From contig CAILMA010000067.1 of the NCBI GenBank assembly GCA_903835145.1, positions 1 through 7,271 of the forward strand: a stretch of DNA of 7,271 nucleotides, read 5' to 3'. The DNA comes from an uncultured Bacteroidota bacterium. GTDB lineage: Bacteria > Bacteroidota > Bacteroidia > Chitinophagales > Chitinophagaceae. Numbering within the stretch: position 1 is the first letter of the stretch; each line of letters starts with the position of its first letter. The notes under the pieces are model-generated. The model ran no database searches and was not told the origin of the DNA. It was given only the letters and a program-made list of their open reading frames with translations. Below are positions 1 through 6,773 of this stretch, piece by piece. A program made the translations under genes and the position numbers.

Positions 1-838
1 CATCGCCCCTTGTTACGAAGGCAACTACCCTGCATTGCTTAGGGTTCCAATCTGAAGCCAATTTGTAAGTATATGTTCTTGTATACTGTAGACCGTGAAC
101 TTTAAGCTTAATATTTGGCGCAACGGCATCTCCATACGGAACCGATGTAGGCGTACCTCTGAAAACGTTGTTAAACACATAGTTAGAGTCATAATTTGAC
201 AAAAATGAGGGGTCCTCCTGAATATCAATCAGACTATCTTCCAAAATAGCTATCGTCAAGTTCTTAGCCGCAGTATCATCGCGCAGGTAGGTTACGGTAG
301 CCGATATTGTAGCGATACCGTTCACGTTATTATAGTTACAGCGCACGCTCAGATTAATGCTATCAACGAGACCAAACTGAGCCGGAACATCAGCATTCCA
401 GTTGTCATAATCAACAAGGTAGGGTTTGCTGGCAGAACCCAGCGGCAACCTGTCTATACCGCCAATCGGCAGTGATGGAACTCCACCAAATACACTGCCC
501 TGCACCGCAACAGCAGAGTCATTACTGAAATTATATTTTGCACCCTTACATGGTGTTGATTGACTCCCGTATTTTATGTACAAAGCCAGTGCATTTATTC
601 GACCGGGGTTTGCAGCTTGCATATCTTCAATTATTTTATGCGCTGACGGGCAGTTAGTGCACTGCGGGCCGGTAAAATCCTCAATCAGCACATTATGCGG
701 GTCGGCTGCCGGTACAACAGATAGGGTATCCGTAGAATCTACAACGGCTGTATCGCTAAATTTTATGATTGGGGGGGTTTCTTTGCAGCTAAACATATAC
801 ATAGTCAACACAGCGAAACCGGCAATAACTTTCTTCAT
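1..838 (-). CDS. Omp28-family outer-membrane lipoprotein with thioredoxin-like CxxC motif (C-terminus beyond window)
   Basis: The reading frame is open from ATG at 838-836 to the left edge (279 codons seen, no stop). The N-terminus is a lipoprotein signal: MKK, a hydrophobic stretch, then MFSC with the lipidated Cys at residue 18, a relaxed lipobox as is usual in Bacteroidota. A short Thr/Asp/Val-rich linker follows. Residues 49-68 carry the family signature, with EDFTGPQCTNCP giving a CxxC pair at C60 and C63. A GVPS segment near residue 119-122 sits where a thioredoxin fold has its cis-proline loop. Residues about 160 to the edge look like a beta-rich C-terminal domain. Omp28-related proteins are surface or outer-membrane lipoproteins of poorly known function; a redox role is only suggested by CxxC. 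The gene lies 81 bases downstream of the SGNH gene on the same strand and may be co-transcribed with it. No Shine-Dalgarno is seen; the region before ATG is AT-rich. Confidence 0.85.
   Translation of the reverse strand, partial: MKKVIAGFAVLTMYMFSCKETPPIIKFSDTAVVDSTDTLSVVPAADPHNVLIEDFTGPQCTNCPSAHKIIEDMQAANPGRINALALYIKYGSQSTPCKGAKYNFSNDSAVAVQGSVFGGVPSLPIGGIDRLPLGSASKPYLVDYDNWNADVPAQFGLVDSINLSVRCNYNNVNGIATISATVTYLRDDTAAKNLTIAILEDSLIDIQEDPSFLSNYDSNYVFNNVFRGTPTSVPYGDAVAPNIKLKVHGLQYTRTYTYKLASDWNPKQCRVVAFVTRGD
771..777 (-). repeat. C7 homopolymer tract in codons 21-23 of the Omp28-type gene
   Basis: Seven G on the plus strand read as seven C on the coding strand (codons ACC CCC CCA, Thr-Pro-Pro), three residues after the lipidated Cys. 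Reading on after a one-base gain meets TAG, and after a one-base loss meets TAA, within a few codons. Confidence 0.6.
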
Positions 839-914
839 ATTAAAAGGAATAAAACACGAATTTACCACGATTTTTTCAAATAGCAATAAGCCTGTGCCAG
901 CGCAAAGTAAAATT

Positions 915-934
915 GAGTACTAATTTTCGTACTC
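915..934 (-). other. small inverted repeat over the stop codon of the SGNH gene
   Basis: GAGTAC (915-920) and GTACTC (929-934) are perfect inverted copies around an 8-base spacer that includes part of the TAG stop at 922-920. On the minus-strand RNA this would be a 6-bp hairpin followed by AATTTTAC. It could slow transcription between the two leftward genes, but it has no long U-tract and the stem is short, so a terminator call is not justified. Confidence 0.3.
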
Positions 935-2377
935 CACCTTAATATTGGTTTTGTGCTCAGCTGGCATGGGCACAGGCACCTTGGCGGGTTTTGGCGGGTT
1001 TGTAAGCAGGCTGTCGGCGGTGGGTTTCTTTACTGTTTGTATTTTTGCCTTCATTATTTCAGTTTCCACAACCTTGGTCTTTGTCACCGGCATTTCCTGC
1101 TTTGGCCTTGCTGTAGCAACCTTCGCAGTGGGTTTCCACGGGTGGCGTTTTTCATACTTGTTGTATTCCTTCGCAAACGCATCGAGCAGCAGAAGGCCCT
1201 GCAGCTGGTAACCCGCATTGTTGTAGTGCACCAGGTCATGGCTCAGCAGGTCATACTTTTTTAGCATGGGTATCCCGGCCATCCCGTCAGCAATGTCAAA
1301 TAAATCCCAGCAAGGTATCGACTTGTTTTCGCAATATTTCAACATAGCCAGCGTTACACCCTGAATGCCCTTATTAGGCTTTTTCATGCGGTAGTAAGAG
1401 CCACAGGGTGTTGTTATCAGCACGGCTGCCGCCGGAGCTATTTTGTGTATTTTCTTTACAAACGAATCACAGATACCCATGATATTCTGTTCGTTGATAT
1501 AGGGGTTCTGAGCTTCATTGGTACCCAGTGAAATGATGAATAGATCGCCCTTTAGTGCCGATAGCTGCGACCAAAACAAATCACTTGCGAGGTACTGATC
1601 ATACCTCGCACCGTTTACACCAATGGTATGGTACAGTACGCCTTCTACGTCGCTACGCTCCAGCGAAACCCCATAAAAACTGTGGTCGCCCTCATCACCG
1701 CCGCCCACTCTCTTTATCTCAAAACCCGTAAGCAGGGAATCAGAGTTCACTACAACAGGCGGAGCATTTTTACGGGTCGGGGTATTGAACATAACCGAGG
1801 TAGTAAGCGTGCTATCCGTCACTTTATAGCAAACACTATCGTTGCAGAGAAAGAAAACCATTCTGTTGAAATGCTCCTGATGCCCGTCAATTTCTTTTAG
1901 CTTAATATCTATTGCGGCATTATTCGCGGGCGACTGTATGCCAAAACCGGCAATGCCTGTAGTAACCGGCTTATTAAGACTGGTTAGGCGGTTGTTCTTC
2001 CATGTTATGTTGCTCTTGGCTTGTATGTCATGCGGCGCATTGGAATTGGCCAGCTGATACGGGAAAACAAGCCCCCGGCCGGCATCTCCAAAAAAATCGT
2101 GAAAGCCATTGCGCAACACAGAAGTGATGCCATCGGCCTGCAAGTGGGAGTCGCCGATATGAATAATGTTTACATTGCCTTTGTGGGTGTGTTTTAAGAT
2201 GACAAGCTTGTGCAGGAACGAATCAAGCTGGCCGTGCCCGCTAATGTAGTTGTCTTCGTACTTTACAAAATTATAGTGGGGGGGTGGCGTTGGAAGCCAG
2301 GTAAAACTATCAGCCTGCCCGCAGGATACCCCCGGCAGTAGTAAGAAAAGAACTATAAATACTATATTTCTCAACAT
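920..2377 (-). CDS. secreted SGNH/GDSL-fold hydrolase or O-acetyltransferase-like protein, Ape1/PatB-like layout
   Basis: The 485-residue protein starts at ATG 2377-2375; AGGTGA lies three bases upstream, a possible but close Shine-Dalgarno. Residues 1-20 are a signal peptide ending GVSCGQA, so either signal peptidase I or lipoprotein processing (C19) is possible. The SGNH blocks are clear: block I IGDSHLQAD (nucleophile S77), block II GVNGA (G253, N255), block III GTNEA (N287) and block V DLVH (D381, H384). The triad would be S77-D381-H384. About 175 residues separate blocks I and II, far more than in simple GDSL esterases. From memory this fits peptidoglycan O-acetylesterase Ape1 and related proteins, where a beta-sandwich module is inserted there. 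Residues about 408-485 form a Lys/Pro/Thr-rich, probably disordered tail. The likely role is removing or transferring acyl groups on an envelope glycan; substrate unknown. No MBOAT acyltransferase partner is visible in the window. The Omp28-type gene follows after 81 bases. Confidence 0.85.
   Translation of the reverse strand: MLRNIVFIVLFLLLPGVSCGQADSFTWLPTPPPHYNFVKYEDNYISGHGQLDSFLHKLVILKHTHKGNVNIIHIGDSHLQADGITSVLRNGFHDFFGDAGRGLVFPYQLANSNAPHDIQAKSNITWKNNRLTSLNKPVTTGIAGFGIQSPANNAAIDIKLKEIDGHQEHFNRMVFFLCNDSVCYKVTDSTLTTSVMFNTPTRKNAPPVVVNSDSLLTGFEIKRVGGGDEGDHSFYGVSLERSDVEGVLYHTIGVNGARYDQYLASDLFWSQLSALKGDLFIISLGTNEAQNPYINEQNIMGICDSFVKKIHKIAPAAAVLITTPCGSYYRMKKPNKGIQGVTLAMLKYCENKSIPCWDLFDIADGMAGIPMLKKYDLLSHDLVHYNNAGYQLQGLLLLDAFAKEYNKYEKRHPWKPTAKVATARPKQEMPVTKTKVVETEIMKAKIQTVKKPTADSLLTNPPKPAKVPVPMPAEHKTNIKVEYEN
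2278..2284 (-). repeat. C7 homopolymer tract in codons 32-34 of the SGNH gene
   Basis: Seven G on the plus strand are seven C on the coding strand (CCC CCC CAC after CCA), within the PTPPPH segment shortly after the signal peptide. With one extra C the frame reaches TAA within three codons after the tract; with one fewer it reaches TAA a few codons later. Confidence 0.6.
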
Positions 2378-2843
2378 GCTTCACCTGTAAAAGGGCGAAA
2401 ATACTGTAATTGACGGAAGGTAAAGGAAATCATATGCTGTAATCATGCAAATGTTTTGCCAAAAAAGCAGATTATTTTGTAGAAAATTCCCACCGCCAGA
2501 TTTAAAAACGCAAACAAATCGCAGTGCGAAAATTTCAACTATATAGCCTTCCCAAATACCGCCAAAACCCTAATTTGCACCTAAAAACGCGCTTTTAATC
2601 AATAATTAATAATTTTTGACCGTTTAGCCCAACGGTTTTAACTTTTAGTACTGTCTTAATTCACATCGTAACCCTTTCCTTTATCGAAAATTATTTTAAT
2701 TAATTTATAGAATAATTAATTCTTATGCCGGTTATGCGGTTTCAGAAATAAATTCATAAATTGCTTAATTGTTGTAAAGAATATTTTAGTGATGTAGCCC
2801 TGGAGAAACGAGATATTTTCATCGCATTGACTAATCTGGCAAA
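2378..2843. promoter_or_regulatory. divergent AT-rich intergenic region between the SGNH gene and the T9SS protein gene
   Basis: This 466-base stretch holds no credible gene in any frame. It is markedly more AT-rich than the flanking genes, especially 2580-2790. It must contain the leftward promoter of the SGNH gene and the rightward promoter of the T9SS protein gene. On the minus strand AACATTTG (2455-2448) and TATTTTCG (2403-2396) each differ from TAnnTTTG at one position, but neither has a TTG at the right distance. The decamer AATAATTAAT occurs at 2601-2610 and again at 2711-2720, and the self-complementary octamer AATTAATT occurs at 2698-2705 and 2714-2721. These could be binding sites but could also arise from base composition. 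Confidence 0.6.
2761..2789 (+). promoter_or_regulatory. candidate Bacteroidota-type promoter for the T9SS protein gene
   Basis: TTG at 2761-2763 and TATTTTAG at 2782-2789 are 18 bases apart. The second element differs from the TAnnTTTG -7 consensus at one position, and the spacing fits the usual -33/-7 arrangement. It would give a leader of roughly 50 bases before ATG 2844. The surroundings are AT-rich, so a chance match is possible. Confidence 0.35.
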
Positions 2844-5800
2844 ATGAATCATAAAAAACTACCTTTTTTGATTTTCATTTTATTGGGAGTTTATTTTAAC
2901 GCCTCCGGCCAGGGGTCCTGCCCCCCCAATATCGGATTTGAGCTTGGCAATACTACTGTTTGGAATTTCTTTGTTGGCACTTGCTGCCCTATAAGCACCC
3001 CCACCAGCACACCTGCATTACGCCGCCGTCATACGCTTACCTCTGGCGTTGCACTTGATCCTCATGGTCTTTTCCCTGTTGTAGCACCCGGCAGTGGCGA
3101 ATACTCGCTCATGCTGGGTAGCGATACCGTAAACAGCTGCGCAGAAAAAGCCCGGTATTATGTGCACGTACCACCGGGAGTTACCGACTACAGCCTTGTT
3201 TACCGCTATGCCTGCGTGCTGCAGGATGGCGCACACCTTCCGGCTTCACAACCCCGCTTTGAGGTGAATGCTTACGACTCTGCAACTGGTAATGCAGTTT
3301 CTTGTTCTCAGTTTAACTATGTAGCTTCTTCATCAATCCCGGGCTTCTACCCTTCGCGGCTTTCCGGCTTTACAGATGTGTATTGCAAGGGCTGGACAAC
3401 TTCCAGCATCAACCTTTCAGGGCTGGGTGGCTCTACAGTTATCGTAGATTTTTCCGCCGGCGATTGCGGCTATGGTGCACACTTCGGCTACGGATATCTG
3501 GATATGTCTTGTGGGCTATTTGCCATTTCAACCGTAACCTGCGATACATCCACAGTTACGCTTACAGCCCCGTCCGGCTTTGAACACTACACGTGGTACG
3601 ATTCTACCAATTATTCCCGCGTTTTAGACACGTTGCAGAATTCAACATTTACAGTACCCTCGGCCACCATCACATATGCCGTTATACTTACGCCCTACCC
3701 GGGCTACGGCTGTCAGGATACTTTGTACACAAGAGTTGCACCATCAAGGCTCTCCATACACAAGCGCGCCGATACATCAGTATGTTTTGGCACGGGCCCA
3801 AGCATAGTACTTACTACTGATGCTACTGACATTGCCATGCCGCTAACTTACAGCTGGTCAGCAGCGCCCGGGCTCACCTGCACCACATGTGCAGATCCGG
3901 TAGCCACGCCAACAGGTCCCACAGACTATGTATTTACCATTATGGATGGCGTTGGGTGCCTGCATACCGACTCCATAAGGATAATGGGTAACACCGTTGC
4001 CAATACCGTTATCAACACCAATGAGCCCTGCTTTGGAGATAGCTCGGCATCGGCCACCGTAACGGTTACCAGCGGCAGTTCACCATATACGTACCGCTGG
4101 ACAACAAGCCCGGTGCAGACAACACCTACTGCAACACACCTTGCCGCTGGTACCTACACAGTCAACATTACAGATACGGCCGGGTGCACAGGTACCGGCG
4201 TTGCAACCATCAATGAGCCTGGACCAACTATCATTTACTTTTCCAGTTTCTCGAACCCGAGTACCTGTGGTGGGCATGATGGTTCCATTACTATTGCAGG
4301 ACTGGGTGCCGGCACTACTGACACCATAAGTTTCACGTACGGAGGGTCTTCAAGTTCGGTTATCATGCATGCCTCATCTACCGGCACCATTACTATTTCG
4401 GGGCTGGCCGCGGGTAGATATGACTATTTCGCTGTCGTTACTTCTGGGTGCCCCTACAATACCATTGGGCCAATGTTCCTGTTTGACCCTCCAACACCGG
4501 CTGCTCCATCCGTCTTATTTCAGTCTTATTGCCAATATGATGTGCCTGTTCCGGTATCTGCTACCGGTACCGACCTGTTGTGGTATGGCCCCGGCGGACA
4601 TACAGGTACCGGCTCTTCTACCGCACCCATTCCAAGCACTGCCTATGCGGGGGTCGATACTTTCTATGTAACACAGACAGTAGCCGGCTGCGTAAGCGCA
4701 CCGGCAGCAGACCCGGTTTCTATAACCAGGAAGCCCGGACGCCCATTGACTACCGATACCAGTATTTGCCAATTTTCAACGCCGTTCGCACTTACTGCGG
4801 GAGGCGTTGGGCTTAAATGGTATACGTCTGCAACTTCAACAATGCCACTCAGTTCTGCCCCTACACCAAGCACTACAACAATAGGCAGCACTACCTGGTA
4901 CGTAACACAAAAAATAGATGGGTGCACAAGCGACGAAAGCACAATCACCGTCACCGTCTTGTACAAACCTATATTTACAATTGCACAGAGCAGAAACTAC
5001 GTGTGCCAGTTCGATACCCTTACATTCAGCTACAACGGCTCAACGCTATCTGGTGCCAGCTATGCGTGGTCTATACCACCCGGCGACACCATTTTTTATG
5101 GTTCCGACAGCGCTGCCTCCATTGTACTCGCATTCGATTCACTAAAGAGCCCCTATATCATTTTAACCGCCAGCGACTATGGCAAGCGCTGCAACACCAG
5201 CGATACGATACACATAAGGGTATTGCCCGAGCCATTCGCAACTCCTTACATGCGGGATATGATTTGCGCCGGTGATACTGCGCTGCTTGCACTGAGCGGC
5301 ATCTCCACCGATGCGAATAAATTCATTTGGGATTTTGACGGAGCAAACATCATTTCAGAGGGTGCAGGCACAGGCGGCCCTTACACACTTAGCTGGGCAC
5401 AACCGGGCACGTTTACGATAAAGGTTACAGCTTTGTCAAATGAAGGTTGCCGCGGGCAGGATGCATTCGATACCGTGCACGTATTACCAGCACCCGATGC
5501 ACGTATCCTCAGTCCCAACAACACCGGAAACATCTGCCTCGAAGACAGCGTTTACCTTTCAGCGGCGGACACAACAGCGTTCGGCAACCTTTATATCTGG
5601 ACACCAGCTCATTTCTTCCATAATCTCAACCGCCCCACAACATGGGGACGTATAGAAGCACCCGGCTACATAAAACTGGATGTTATCAACCCATTTGGCT
5701 GTGAGTCTACCGACAGTGTGCTTATTTCGCCCGATGCCTGCTGCACCATTACTTTCCCAACCGCTTTTACCCCAAATGGCGATGGCAAGAACGACCTCTT

Positions 5801-6014
5801 CCGTCCAATAGCTAATGGCACCCATAATTTCCACATCTTTAGAGTGGAGAACCGCTGGGGACAAACCGTTTTCGAAACTACAAATAGCACTGTGCAATGG
5901 GATGGTACACTCAACGGCATCCCTCAGGACATGGGTACCTATTTCTACTACATCAAGTTCGACTGCGGCGGCCAAACCCAGGAATCGAAAGGAACCGTCA
6001 CCCTCATTCGTTAA
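2844..6014 (+). CDS. large T9SS-secreted multidomain protein with SprB, Ig-like and PKD-like domains and CHU_C (gliding-motility-associated) C-terminal domain
   Basis: The 1056-residue protein starts with a signal peptide (residues 1-22; likely cleavage after NASG). Residues 26-223 form a Cys-rich module (C26, C47, C48, C99, C124, C154, C181, C208, C223) ending with HFGYGYLDMSC, a pattern I recall from other large Bacteroidota surface proteins. Residues 230-385 hold two Ig/PKD-like units with WYD and YSWS strands. Residues 388-458 match a SprB repeat (CFGDSSASATV, SPYTYRW, LAAGTYTV, DTAGC), followed by a degenerate copy (463-547). Two tandem Ig-like domains lie at 552-707 and three PKD-like domains at 708-966. 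Residues 966-1056 are the CHU_C type B T9SS sorting domain. The protein should cross the outer membrane by T9SS and stay on the surface or be released; adhesion or a gliding-related role is inferred from the domains, and no catalytic domain is seen. No T9SS machinery gene lies nearby. No Shine-Dalgarno precedes the ATG, which is normal for the phylum. Confidence 0.93.
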   Translation: MNHKKLPFLIFILLGVYFNASGQGSCPPNIGFELGNTTVWNFFVGTCCPISTPTSTPALRRRHTLTSGVALDPHGLFPVVAPGSGEYSLMLGSDTVNSCAEKARYYVHVPPGVTDYSLVYRYACVLQDGAHLPASQPRFEVNAYDSATGNAVSCSQFNYVASSSIPGFYPSRLSGFTDVYCKGWTTSSINLSGLGGSTVIVDFSAGDCGYGAHFGYGYLDMSCGLFAISTVTCDTSTVTLTAPSGFEHYTWYDSTNYSRVLDTLQNSTFTVPSATITYAVILTPYPGYGCQDTLYTRVAPSRLSIHKRADTSVCFGTGPSIVLTTDATDIAMPLTYSWSAAPGLTCTTCADPVATPTGPTDYVFTIMDGVGCLHTDSIRIMGNTVANTVINTNEPCFGDSSASATVTVTSGSSPYTYRWTTSPVQTTPTATHLAAGTYTVNITDTAGCTGTGVATINEPGPTIIYFSSFSNPSTCGGHDGSITIAGLGAGTTDTISFTYGGSSSSVIMHASSTGTITISGLAAGRYDYFAVVTSGCPYNTIGPMFLFDPPTPAAPSVLFQSYCQYDVPVPVSATGTDLLWYGPGGHTGTGSSTAPIPSTAYAGVDTFYVTQTVAGCVSAPAADPVSITRKPGRPLTTDTSICQFSTPFALTAGGVGLKWYTSATSTMPLSSAPTPSTTTIGSTTWYVTQKIDGCTSDESTITVTVLYKPIFTIAQSRNYVCQFDTLTFSYNGSTLSGASYAWSIPPGDTIFYGSDSAASIVLAFDSLKSPYIILTASDYGKRCNTSDTIHIRVLPEPFATPYMRDMICAGDTALLALSGISTDANKFIWDFDGANIISEGAGTGGPYTLSWAQPGTFTIKVTALSNEGCRGQDAFDTVHVLPAPDARILSPNNTGNICLEDSVYLSAADTTAFGNLYIWTPAHFFHNLNRPTTWGRIEAPGYIKLDVINPFGCESTDSVLISPDACCTITFPTAFTPNGDGKNDLFRPIANGTHNFHIFRVENRWGQTVFETTNSTVQWDGTLNGIPQDMGTYFYYIKFDCGGQTQESKGTVTLIR
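2921..2927 (+). repeat. C7 homopolymer tract in codons 26-28 of the T9SS protein gene
   Basis: Seven C encode the end of Cys26 plus Pro27 and Pro28, four residues after the predicted signal-peptide cleavage. One inserted C would lead to TGA at about 2939-2941; one lost C would lead to TAA within about 25 codons. Confidence 0.6.
4005..4217 (+). other. SprB-type repeat domain (residues 388-458 of the T9SS protein)
   Basis: The translated segment has the order typical of SprB repeats: a Cys-Phe-Gly start (PCFGDSSASATV), SPYTYRW in the middle, LAAGTYTV, and a closing DTAGC. SprB is the mobile surface adhesin of Flavobacterium johnsoniae, where such repeats are numerous; here there is one clear copy and one diverged copy (about 4230-4484, with STCGGHDGSITI and GLAAGRYDYF). 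Confidence 0.75.
4497..4964 (+). repeat. two tandem Ig-like domains, a protein-level direct repeat
   Basis: Residues 552-630 and 631-707 of the T9SS protein align along their length: CQY/CQF, then P, S/T-A, L-WY/LKWY, S-AP-PST, G-T, YVTQ and GC-S occur in the same order in both. The nucleotide sequences have diverged, so this is an old domain duplication rather than a recent DNA repeat. The YVTQ...GC pattern is common in Ig-like repeats of Bacteroidota secreted proteins. Confidence 0.75.
5739..6011 (+). other. CHU_C / T9SS type B sorting domain (residues 966-1056)
   Basis: The domain contains FPTAFTPNGDGKND, FHIFRVENRWGQTVFE, VQWDGTLNG, GTYFYYIKF and a final KGTVTLIR. These are hallmark blocks of the gliding-motility-associated C-terminal domain, which directs cargo through the type IX system. 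It reaches the last codon of the protein, as is usual, which also argues that the gene is intact at its 3' end. Confidence 0.92.
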
Positions 6015-6054
6015 ACTCGACTATCTACAAACATCTTCTTTTCAACATTTTACA

Positions 6055-6127
6055 CAATTATTATAATTGCATTTTAAGCGCCAACTGTAGTTAGTTGTAA
6101 GTCGCTATTGTTTATTCTTATTTTTTT
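6055..6127 (+). terminator. weak possible transcription stop region after the T9SS protein gene
   Basis: Two small inverted repeats lie here: CAATTAT (6055-6061) with ATAATTG (6063-6069), and CAACT (6082-6086) with AGTTG (6093-6097) around GTAGTT. The second is followed by a T-rich stretch at 6106-6130. Neither is a strong GC-rich stem, so termination here is only a possibility, and read-through into the peroxiredoxin gene is not excluded. Confidence 0.3.
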
Positions 6128-6157
6128 ATTGGCAAAACATAACTAAAGTCACCTTTT

Positions 6158-6182
6158 TTGTCTCGTTAATAAACGACCTTTG
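6158..6182 (+). promoter_or_regulatory. candidate promoter of the peroxiredoxin gene
   Basis: GACCTTTG (6175-6182) differs from the TAnnTTTG -7 element at its first base, and a TTG ends a T-run at 6158-6160. The gap between them is 14 bases, shorter than usual, so the upstream element is doubtful. If the -7 box is real the leader would be under 20 bases. No Shine-Dalgarno is seen before ATG 6205, and no clear OxyR or PerR operator can be recognised. Confidence 0.35.
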
Positions 6183-6204
6183 CCCAAAAATAACAGACAA
6201 TAAA

Positions 6205-6750
6205 ATGACAAACAGTTTCGTTACCGTGGGGGATAAGTTTCCCGATTTTAACAAGAAATCAGTGGTTTCCATTGAAAAAGGAAAAGAATTCAAGCAGATC
6301 AGCAATCAGGACATTGAAGGCAAATGGGCTGTAATGTTTTGGTGGCCGAAGGATTTCACTTTTGTTTGCCCAACGGAGATTGCAGAATTCAACAAAAATT
6401 ATACCAATTTCACAGACAGGGAAACAGTATTATTAGGAGCATCAACCGACAGCGAATTTGTGCACCACGCCTGGAGAATGGACCATAAAGACCTGAGAGA
6501 CCTCCGTTTCCCAATGATAGCAGATACTTCAAAAAGCCTCGCAGAAGAACTGGGTATACTCACAGCCGACGAAAAAGTTGCCTATCGTGCTACCTATATT
6601 ATTGACACCGAAGGCATTATACGCTGGGTATGCATTAACGACCTGAGTGTAGGCCGTAATGTTGACGAAGTTTTGCGTGTACTCGATGCCCTACAAACAG
6701 ACGAACTTTGCCCATGTAACTGGAACAAAGGCGAAGCAACGCTCGGCTAA
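6205..6750 (+). CDS. ahpC: AhpC-type peroxiredoxin (alkyl hydroperoxide reductase subunit C), three-cysteine active-site form
   Basis: The 181-residue cytoplasmic protein is full length for typical 2-Cys AhpC. The peroxidatic site is PKDFTFVCPTE, with P48, T52 and C55, and R128 in YRATYIID is the likely active-site arginine. The C-terminus reads DELCPCNWNKGEATL, so there are two candidate resolving cysteines, C169 and C171, plus an unrelated C143. E. coli AhpC has a single resolving Cys in this region; the paired form resembles mycobacterial AhpC (C61, C174, C176 as I remember it), which accepts electrons from AhpD or thioredoxin-like donors. The enzyme reduces hydrogen peroxide, organic hydroperoxides and possibly peroxynitrite. 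No ahpF, ahpD or thioredoxin gene is adjacent: the upstream gene is the T9SS protein and the downstream gene is convergent, so this is probably a single-gene unit ending at the terminator 23 bases downstream. Confidence 0.95.
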   Translation: MTNSFVTVGDKFPDFNKKSVVSIEKGKEFKQISNQDIEGKWAVMFWWPKDFTFVCPTEIAEFNKNYTNFTDRETVLLGASTDSEFVHHAWRMDHKDLRDLRFPMIADTSKSLAEELGILTADEKVAYRATYIIDTEGIIRWVCINDLSVGRNVDEVLRVLDALQTDELCPCNWNKGEATLG

Positions 6751-6773
6751 TTTTCTTGTTGTTATATTCATAT

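Noticed and set aside
576..923. Plus-strand frame of 115 codons
   Set aside because: It is antisense to the Omp28-type gene, which has a lipoprotein signal and the CxxC signature in the same stretch; the plus-strand product has no recognisable feature.
945..1264. Two overlapping plus-strand open frames (945-1211 and 953-1264)
   Set aside because: They lie opposite the 3' part of the SGNH gene, whose protein has clear catalytic blocks. The products are low-complexity and show no motif.
4817..5275. Plus-strand frame of 152 codons inside the T9SS protein gene
   Set aside because: It is an alternative frame of a gene with an unbroken domain series through this stretch; the product is rich in Arg, His and Tyr, typical of a shifted frame.
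5559..5975. Minus-strand frame of 138 codons
   Set aside because: It is antisense to the PKD and CHU_C domains, which are strongly supported.
6055..6069. Perfect palindrome CAATTAT-T-ATAATTG as a regulator operator
   Set aside because: It is AT-only apart from the end bases, lies far upstream of the peroxiredoxin start, and occurs once; chance in AT-rich sequence is likely. It is noted only as part of a weak possible termination region.
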